Shown: piece after piece, positions 22,564-27,732 of the stretch
Numbering within the stretch: position 1 is the stretch's first letter
Layout: each line of letters begins with the position of its first letter
NCBI GenBank assembly: GCA_910578715.1
Contig: CAJTRL010000051.1
Span: 1 to 27,732 of the forward strand
Length of the DNA: 27,732 nucleotides
Source of the DNA: an uncultured Lachnospiraceae bacterium
Lineage (GTDB): Bacteria; Bacillota; Clostridia; Lachnospirales; Lachnospiraceae
Direction of reading: 5' to 3'
The notes under the pieces: generated by a model
Told to the model about the DNA's origin: nothing
The model's database searches: none
Seen by the model: only the letters and a program-made list of their open reading frames with translations
Program-made: the position numbers and the translations under genes

Positions 22564-22583
22564 AGAACAGTTCTATATAGAAC
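22564..22583. promoter_or_regulatory. Double palindromic operator of the marR operon
   Basis: Three half-sites, AGAAC-A-GTTCT-ATAT-AGAAC, form two overlapping inverted repeats that share the middle half. GTTCTATATAGAAC (22570-22583) is a perfect 14-bp palindrome. Just downstream of the -10 box, this is the expected position for MarR. Confidence 0.7.
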
Positions 22584-22589
22584 AATTAA

Positions 22590-22618
22590 AGTGTAACATG
22601 CCAACTACAAAATGTCAA
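22590..22618 (-). promoter_or_regulatory. Promoter of the marR operon
   Basis: On the minus strand a perfect TTGACA (22613-22618) and TACACT (22590-22595) are 17 bases apart. Confidence 0.65.
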
Positions 22619-22646
22619 CATGCTATTCCCAAAACAATTCCTTTTG

Positions 22647-23306
22647 CTATAAAATATCTATTTCTTCCACTTCTTTACAGATTCCTCTGCATACCAGAGC
22701 GCGCATGGATGCTCTTTCCTCCGGCTGTTTAAATATCCGTTCGTTTAACAGCATACCATATCCTAAAATCCGGGAATAAATACTCATGACGATATATGCC
22801 TCCTTCTCTTCGGAAAGAGGTTCCCTGTCCTTTAGCACATCCCCCAGTATTCGTTTTATAACACTCACTACCGGCATTTCACCGAACAGTCTCTGCTGCT
22901 CCACCACTTCCCGGAAACGGCGGCTTGTAACGGAATTGGTGGAAATGACATGTACCAGTCGAAAAATACAGTTTGCATCCGGAACCTGTCGTTCCATCGC
23001 GAGAAGAACATAGTTTATTTTATCATGTAATGTCTCCTCTTTTTCCGTTCCCTCGTAAATCTTCTGACAGAATACCTCTACATTATAGCAAATTGCTTTT
23101 CCAATCATTTCCTCTTTATCGGAAAAATATTCATAGGCCGTACCCTTTCCGATTCCGGCTTTTCTGGTAATTTCCGATACGGTAAGACTGTTTAAGTCCG
23201 CTCCTTCTTCCAAAAGTTCAAACACTGCCTGATAAATTGCTCTGACTTTCGGCAGATATTCTGTTTTCTGTGATTCTGTTTCCGAAAAGCTGTTATCTTT
23301 ATTCAT
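22647..23306 (-). CDS. TetR-family transcriptional regulator
   Basis: A 219-residue repressor. The N-terminal helix-turn-helix reads LTVSEITRKAGIGKGTAYEYFSDKEEMI (about residues 40-70); the rest is a helical ligand-binding domain without close similarity to one I can name. The ATG at 23306 lies inside the last codons of the RND exporter gene (8-base overlap, AAATGAATAA), so it is co-translated with the exporter. A perfect palindrome at the exporter's promoter is the likely operator. This arrangement suggests it represses its own operon and is released by an exported compound. Confidence 0.93.
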   Translation of the reverse strand: MNKDNSFSETESQKTEYLPKVRAIYQAVFELLEEGADLNSLTVSEITRKAGIGKGTAYEYFSDKEEMIGKAICYNVEVFCQKIYEGTEKEETLHDKINYVLLAMERQVPDANCIFRLVHVISTNSVTSRRFREVVEQQRLFGEMPVVSVIKRILGDVLKDREPLSEEKEAYIVMSIYSRILGYGMLLNERIFKQPEERASMRALVCRGICKEVEEIDIL

Positions 23307-26300
23307 TTTCTTCTTTACTCTCCAATAATAACGAATTGTCAAATTCCTCTTTATTCTTTTTTCTTTTCCATGTGAAGATATCGTATACACAGGGAATGAC
23401 TATCAGTGTCAGCAGCGTACCATAAATCAGTCCGCCTATCGTAACGACCGACATGGGTTTCGACATATCCGCCCCCATATCGTCGCTGAAGGCCATTGTG
23501 CTCAGGGCAAGAATTGTCGTCAGCGCCGTCATCAAAACGGGACGGAGTCTCGTTTTTCCGGCGGTAATGATAGCCTCTCTTTTTTCCATGCCGTCTGCGC
23601 GCAGCTGATTGATATAGTCCACCAGCACGATGCCGTTATTAACAATAATACCCGATAACATGACAAAGCCAATTAAGGCAATCACGCTCACTTCGCTTCC
23701 GCTGATGACAAGGCCCATGAAACCGCCCGTAAAGGCAAGGGGAATCGTAAACATGATGATAAAGGGCGAAAGCAGCGACTGAAACTGTGCCACCATAATC
23801 AAGTACATGAAAATCAGCGCGAGCAGCAGCATCAGGTACACCTGTTCCATCGCATCGGTTATCGTTTCGTTTTCACCGCTCATCGTAAAGCTGTACCCGG
23901 CGGGCATATCATAGTTTAACAACGCCTTTTCCACATCCTCGGAAACAAAACCGATATTGTAGCCCTCCGCCACAGAGGCGGTTACGCCGATATACCGGCT
24001 CTGCTCCGTCCTGTTGACCGATTTAGGGGCCTGTGTACTTTCAAATACGGCGATATCGGATAGTTTAATCTTCTCTTTTGTCCCGTCCTGTTTACTCCTC
24101 TCGATTTCCAGTTCCTTGAGCAGATTTCTGGTCAACTCCAAATCTTTGGCATTTTTTACATAAACGTCATATTCCTGTATTTCCGTTTCCAGCGTTGTAG
24201 CGCTCGTCGCATCGGCGAGTTTTACCTGTATCTGCTGAAAAATCTGCGCTACCGTAAGACCGTGCTCAATCGCTTTATCTCTGTCAATAATGATTCGAAG
24301 CTCACCGGTCGCTTCTTCCAGGCCGTCGGAAACATCCGTTGTTCCTTCCACGCTTTCCACGATTGCGGCAACATCTCCCGCAATACGCTGCAGCGTATCC
24401 AGCTCACGTCCTTTGATTTGAACCGTAATACCGCTTCCGCCAAGTGCGCTCATATCCATCGTGGCGGTTTCTATGTCAGCCTCCGCCTGGGCCTCTTCCA
24501 GAATATCCGCAATATTCACCCGGATATCTTTTGCAATCTCCTGATTATCTCTTTCCTTATCTTCCCGAAGTGCAATATAAAGCGACGTGGAATTGGTCGC
24601 GGAATTTCCGCCTCCCGTCAGCATCCCCATGTTTGAAGTGCTCGCCATCGCGCCGACATCCTCTACTTCGTCCATTTCCATCAGTTTTGCCACCACTTTA
24701 TCCGTCACTTCGGCTGTTTCGGTTAGCGGCGTATCTTTCGGCAAGGTCAGCGTCATGCTTATCTGCGTGCTGTCCATATCTGGCATAAAAGCGGTTCCTT
24801 TGGCAAAAGACGCCCGCATACTGATAAGCAGAAGCGCAAATACCAGTATCAGCACAATCGGCTTAAACCGCAGCGATAACGACAGTGCTTTTTCATAGAC
24901 CTTTATCAGACCGTTGAAAAATCTGCCCTCTTTCTGTTCTTTTGTTCTGGAAAGCACACCCGCTGCCATGGCGGGCACTACGGTCATCGCAATCAGCAGA
25001 CTTGCGAACAGGGAATAGGCAATTGTGAGTCCCATATCGACAAATAACTGTCTCGTAATGCCTTCCGTAAATACAATCGGAAGGAAAACACAGACGGTCG
25101 TCAGCGTAGAAGCAACAATCGCCCCGGCCACTTCGCCCGCACCTTTTACGGCCGCTTCCTTCGCGGAATACCCTTCGCTCCTCAGCCTGAAAATATTTTC
25201 AATCACGACGATGGAATTATCCACCAGCATACCGACGCCGAGCGCCAGTCCCGACAAGGAAATGACGTTTAAGGTTACGCCGCTGAAATACATACACACG
25301 ATTGCCGTAATCAGACTGATTGGAATGGAACATGCAACCACCGCCGTAGGCCGCCAGTCCTTCAGGAATAAAATCAGAATCAGGATTGCCAGCACCGCGC
25401 CGAACAGCACGTTGTTCAGAATGGAATCCATGATAAAATCAATGTAAATACCCTGGTCCATCAGTTTAATCAGAATCAGTCCTTCATTTTCCGCTTTTAA
25501 CTGTTCAAATTTATCCTGAATCCGGTCGGAAACATCGCCCGTAGAATATCCGGTCTGCTTCTGAATTGTTACCATAATGCCGGGCGCGCCGTTCACGTTG
25601 GCATAAATCTCATCGGCATTATCCGTCATAAAAACATCCGCCACATCGCCCAGCGTAATAACGTCTACGCCGTCCATTTCCGGGTTGAGAAGCGGCATTT
25701 TCTTCAATGCCTCGATATCCTCCGGTTTATCGCCCACCCTGACCAGATAATCGATTCCTTCTTCCGTCACATAGCCGGCCGGCATGGAAAAATTCTGGGC
25801 CGCCAGCAGAGATTTTACCGTATCTACCGTAAGGATGCCGTTCATATCGGCCTGTTCATAGGCGTTTTCTCTTGCCTCCTCTAAGTCTTCCTCACCGTCC
25901 AGAATCTGCTGTAACGCGTCGGAAAGCTGCTCTGCCGTCTCGTTCAGCTGTTCTTCCCCATCCTTTAACTGCTCTAAGGCAGCGTCAAGCTGTTCCTGGC
26001 CGGCTTCCAGCTGTTCTTCTCCGGCTTCCAGCTGCTCCTCTCCCGCCTCCAGCTGTTTCTCACTCGCCTCTAACTGCGTCTCGGCTGTCGTAATCTGAAG
26101 CTCTCCGATACTGATAACCGTCTGGGCATTGGCAAATTCAATGGCGGCTGTCAGATTGCCCTGGTATATTTCGACCAGCGCGCTGTCCAGCTTGTCGATA
26201 TTATCTTCAATAGCGGGAAGCTGCGCTTCCAGCGCGGCTATCATTGTTTCCTGCATCGTAACCGTTCCGGCCAGTTCTTCCCGCTGCGCCTTCATCGCTT

Positions 26301-27564
26301 CTATGCCGGCCGCACCGCCCATCGCATCTATCGCCGCATTCAATGTAGCTTTCATCGCTTCAAGCTGCGCCTGAATTTCATCGGTGCTCATACTGTTTAC
26401 ATCCACGGGAAGCAGCTGCGAAAGAATCAGCTTCTGCTCATCGGAAAAAGAGCCGGAAGACCCCAGCGATAATTCGTTGTCTATCATGGCAATCGTTGCG
26501 ACCGCGTTATCGTACTGCGCCACGGCTCCATCAATCTGGGTAATACCGGCCTGGGCCGCTTCTTTTGTGCTCTGGGCCGTCGAAATTTCCAGCGTCAGAT
26601 GGGTTTTCGCCGCCTCAAGGTCCGCTTTGGCCGTAATGATTTCCGTCTCGGCCTCCGCCAGTTTTTCCGTCGTCTCACTTTTTTTATTATCGAGCTCTGT
26701 TTTCCCTTCCTCCAGCTTCGTCTTGTTTTCAGCAATTTCAGCCTTGCCGTCAGCCAGTTTCTGCTTATTCTCTTCCAGTTCCAGACGGCTGTCTTCCAGC
26801 TCCACACGACTGTCGTCCAGCTCCTGTTGGGAATCCGCAATTTCCTGTCTGCTGTCCTCCAGCTCCGTCCTCGCATCGGCAAGCTCCGCCTGACCGTCAT
26901 AGACCTCCTGTTTTCCGTCAGCAAGCTCCTGTTCCGCATCCTTCATCTCTTCATCTATGGAAGAGAAAACCTGTTCATTAATTGCGTCTATCTTTTCCTG
27001 GCGGATAATGACATTGACACTTTCTTCAAATAACCCGGTGGCGCTGGCGGAAGCTACGCCTTCGATGCTCTCCAGCTCCGGAATCACGATATTCTGCGTC
27101 ATTTCGCTGATTTGCGCATCAGTCATCTCCGTATTGCCGACAGTCGCAATCATAATCGGAAGCATATCCGGGTTCAGCTTCATAATAATGGGGCTTCCGA
27201 TATCATCATTCCAGTAGCTTTTAATCTGGTCCAGATTTTCCCGGATTTCCAGGGAAACAGCATTCATATCCGCGGACTGCGCAAACTCCAGAATAACCAT
27301 AGAGTAATTCTCGCTGGAAACCGAATTGATTCCTTCGATATTGCTGACCGTCGCCATAGAAGCCTCCACAGGCTGCGTTACGACCATTTCCACCGTTTCC
27401 GGGCTGGCCCCCGGATAAGTCGTCATGACAATTACATAGGGAAGGCTGATGTTTGGCAGTAAATCCGTTGACATTCTCGTAAAAGAAACAACGCCCAGAA
27501 CAATCGCCAGGATTACCGCCACCAGAACGGTATAAGGTTTTTTAACACTGAATTTTCCCAACAT
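23299..27564 (-). CDS. RND-family efflux transporter with large coiled-coil insertion
   Basis: A 1421-residue AcrB-like exporter, longer than the usual 1030-1060. Membrane segment 1 (about 10-30) is followed by the first porter domain. Segment 4 carries the RND signature with proton-relay aspartate (GLALGVGMLVDNSIVVIENIF), and segment 10 has SGIIVNNGIVLVDYINQLR. Residues of about 200-572 are an insertion of heptad-rich coiled coil (EL-x-DSR, QLEAGEE and similar). It sits where the porter sequence pauses after VNVIIRQEKIDAINEQVF and resumes with TVDTVKSLLAAQNFSMPAG. No membrane-fusion or outer-membrane partner is encoded nearby, fitting a single-membrane cell. The ATG at 27564 has AAAGGAG nine bases upstream. 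Exported compound unknown. Confidence 0.93.
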   Translation of the reverse strand: MLGKFSVKKPYTVLVAVILAIVLGVVSFTRMSTDLLPNISLPYVIVMTTYPGASPETVEMVVTQPVEASMATVSNIEGINSVSSENYSMVILEFAQSADMNAVSLEIRENLDQIKSYWNDDIGSPIIMKLNPDMLPIMIATVGNTEMTDAQISEMTQNIVIPELESIEGVASASATGLFEESVNVIIRQEKIDAINEQVFSSIDEEMKDAEQELADGKQEVYDGQAELADARTELEDSRQEIADSQQELDDSRVELEDSRLELEENKQKLADGKAEIAENKTKLEEGKTELDNKKSETTEKLAEAETEIITAKADLEAAKTHLTLEISTAQSTKEAAQAGITQIDGAVAQYDNAVATIAMIDNELSLGSSGSFSDEQKLILSQLLPVDVNSMSTDEIQAQLEAMKATLNAAIDAMGGAAGIEAMKAQREELAGTVTMQETMIAALEAQLPAIEDNIDKLDSALVEIYQGNLTAAIEFANAQTVISIGELQITTAETQLEASEKQLEAGEEQLEAGEEQLEAGQEQLDAALEQLKDGEEQLNETAEQLSDALQQILDGEEDLEEARENAYEQADMNGILTVDTVKSLLAAQNFSMPAGYVTEEGIDYLVRVGDKPEDIEALKKMPLLNPEMDGVDVITLGDVADVFMTDNADEIYANVNGAPGIMVTIQKQTGYSTGDVSDRIQDKFEQLKAENEGLILIKLMDQGIYIDFIMDSILNNVLFGAVLAILILILFLKDWRPTAVVACSIPISLITAIVCMYFSGVTLNVISLSGLALGVGMLVDNSIVVIENIFRLRSEGYSAKEAAVKGAGEVAGAIVASTLTTVCVFLPIVFTEGITRQLFVDMGLTIAYSLFASLLIAMTVVPAMAAGVLSRTKEQKEGRFFNGLIKVYEKALSLSLRFKPIVLILVFALLLISMRASFAKGTAFMPDMDSTQISMTLTLPKDTPLTETAEVTDKVVAKLMEMDEVEDVGAMASTSNMGMLTGGGNSATNSTSLYIALREDKERDNQEIAKDIRVNIADILEEAQAEADIETATMDMSALGGSGITVQIKGRELDTLQRIAGDVAAIVESVEGTTDVSDGLEEATGELRIIIDRDKAIEHGLTVAQIFQQIQVKLADATSATTLETEIQEYDVYVKNAKDLELTRNLLKELEIERSKQDGTKEKIKLSDIAVFESTQAPKSVNRTEQSRYIGVTASVAEGYNIGFVSEDVEKALLNYDMPAGYSFTMSGENETITDAMEQVYLMLLLALIFMYLIMVAQFQSLLSPFIIMFTIPLAFTGGFMGLVISGSEVSVIALIGFVMLSGIIVNNGIVLVDYINQLRADGMEKREAIITAGKTRLRPVLMTALTTILALSTMAFSDDMGADMSKPMSVVTIGGLIYGTLLTLIVIPCVYDIFTWKRKKNKEEFDNSLLLESKEENE
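25855..26964 (-). repeat. Coiled-coil insertion region with 21-base periodic repeats
   Basis: Two heptad arrays flank a less regular helical middle. The first covers about 26670-26960 (ELADARTELEDSRQEIADS and related). The second covers 25912-26079, where QLEAGEE is repeated almost exactly and the DNA repeats every 21 bases (unit like ccagctgttcttctccggctt). The near-identical units suggest recent tandem duplication. Confidence 0.8.
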
Positions 27565-27585
27565 ATGTAAATGCTCCTTTTCCGT

Positions 27586-27601
27586 CCGACCAGTCGGTCG
27601 G
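27586..27601. promoter_or_regulatory. TetR operator candidate before the RND exporter
   Basis: CCGACC-AGTC-GGTCGG is a perfect 6-4-6 inverted repeat, 22 bases before the start codon and abutting the -10 box. It also contains the shorter palindrome CCGAC-CA-GTCGG. It fits repression by the TetR protein of the same operon. Confidence 0.7.
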
Positions 27602-27631
27602 TTATAGGGTAAAAAAAACACAAGCCTTCAA
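27601..27631 (-). promoter_or_regulatory. Probable promoter of the RND-tetR operon
   Basis: On the minus strand TATAAC (27601-27606) is the -10 box. The nearest -35-like hexamer, TTGAAG (27626-27631), is 19 bases away, longer than usual, so the exact -35 is uncertain. Confidence 0.45.
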
Positions 27632-27679
27632 ACTTGCGTTTTGGGAATCATGTTATAAAACTGCCTGATTCCATTTTAC

Positions 27680-27732
27680 TGCCGGCGACCGGAATCGAAC
27701 CGGTACGGGAGGTTAGTCCCGCAGGATTTTAA
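27680..27732 (-). tRNA. tRNA-Leu, 3' part (anticodon probably TAA)
   Basis: Read on the minus strand, the window holds the 3' half of a tRNA. It begins in the anticodon loop (TTAAAA) and continues with the stem TCCTG, a long variable arm (CGGGA/TCCCG), the T arm (ACCGG-TTCGATT-CCGGT) and the acceptor strand CGCCGGC plus A73. The long variable arm and the TAA anticodon read from the loop indicate leucine. No CCA is encoded. The 5' half lies beyond the window. Confidence 0.85.

Noticed and set aside
25912..26079. Regular 21-base repeats as a CRISPR array
   Set aside because: The repeats are directly adjacent with no unique spacers and encode heptads in frame.
26384..26893. A 169-residue serine-rich plus-strand frame
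   Set aside because: It is the antisense of the coiled-coil repeats of the RND exporter; its composition follows from the repeat units.

Overview
The window looks like chromosome from an anaerobic, endospore-forming member of the Clostridia, most likely a Lachnospiraceae relative. The reasons are a bacterial genome using sigma-A type promoters and strong AGGAGG ribosome sites; an archaeal-type ProRS; a PerR, reverse-rubrerythrin and rubredoxin set for oxygen and peroxide defence; a YtvI-like sporulation permease; a CotH protein; and a Re-citrate-synthase-like enzyme. This placement is inferred from gene content only.

Left edge (1-900): a partial DUF1016/YhcG-type nuclease and a TnpV-like protein mark mobile-element DNA lying beyond the proS terminator. 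Next on the minus strand (929-9128) come proS, a Wzy/WaaL-type membrane polymerase/ligase, a YtvI-like permease, and a chain of a sensor kinase, a response regulator, an MNT-HEPN pair and an RluA-family pseudouridine synthase. The last three of that chain overlap one another by a few bases.

Centre (9.2-14.6 kb): a plus-strand perR, reverse rubrerythrin and rubredoxin cluster has a candidate PerR operator and ends in a strong terminator. Facing it on the minus strand are an ECF sigma factor with a membrane-anchored candidate anti-sigma factor, then an operon of HD hydrolase, O-acetyltransferase and HAD phosphatase, and a 79-residue protein of unknown function.

Right centre (14.8-20.4 kb, plus strand): single-gene units, each with its own recognisable promoter, and most with a terminator. 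They are a MATE exporter, an Hsp20 chaperone whose promoter lies inside a palindrome, a citrate-forming DRE-TIM enzyme, and a secreted CotH-family protein whose terminator is embedded in the next gene.

Right end (20.4-27.7 kb, minus strand): a 5'-truncated Rpn nuclease, a MarR regulator with two paralogous flavin/PPOX-type proteins, and an operon of a 1421-residue RND exporter followed by a TetR regulator. The exporter carries a roughly 370-residue coiled-coil insertion. A partial tRNA-Leu closes the window.

No complete, plainly novel multi-gene system is evident. The strongest candidates for follow-up are the coiled-coil RND exporter with its TetR, the MNT-HEPN-RluA overlap group, the Re-citrate-synthase-like gene with its palindromic promoter, and the hsp20 promoter palindrome.
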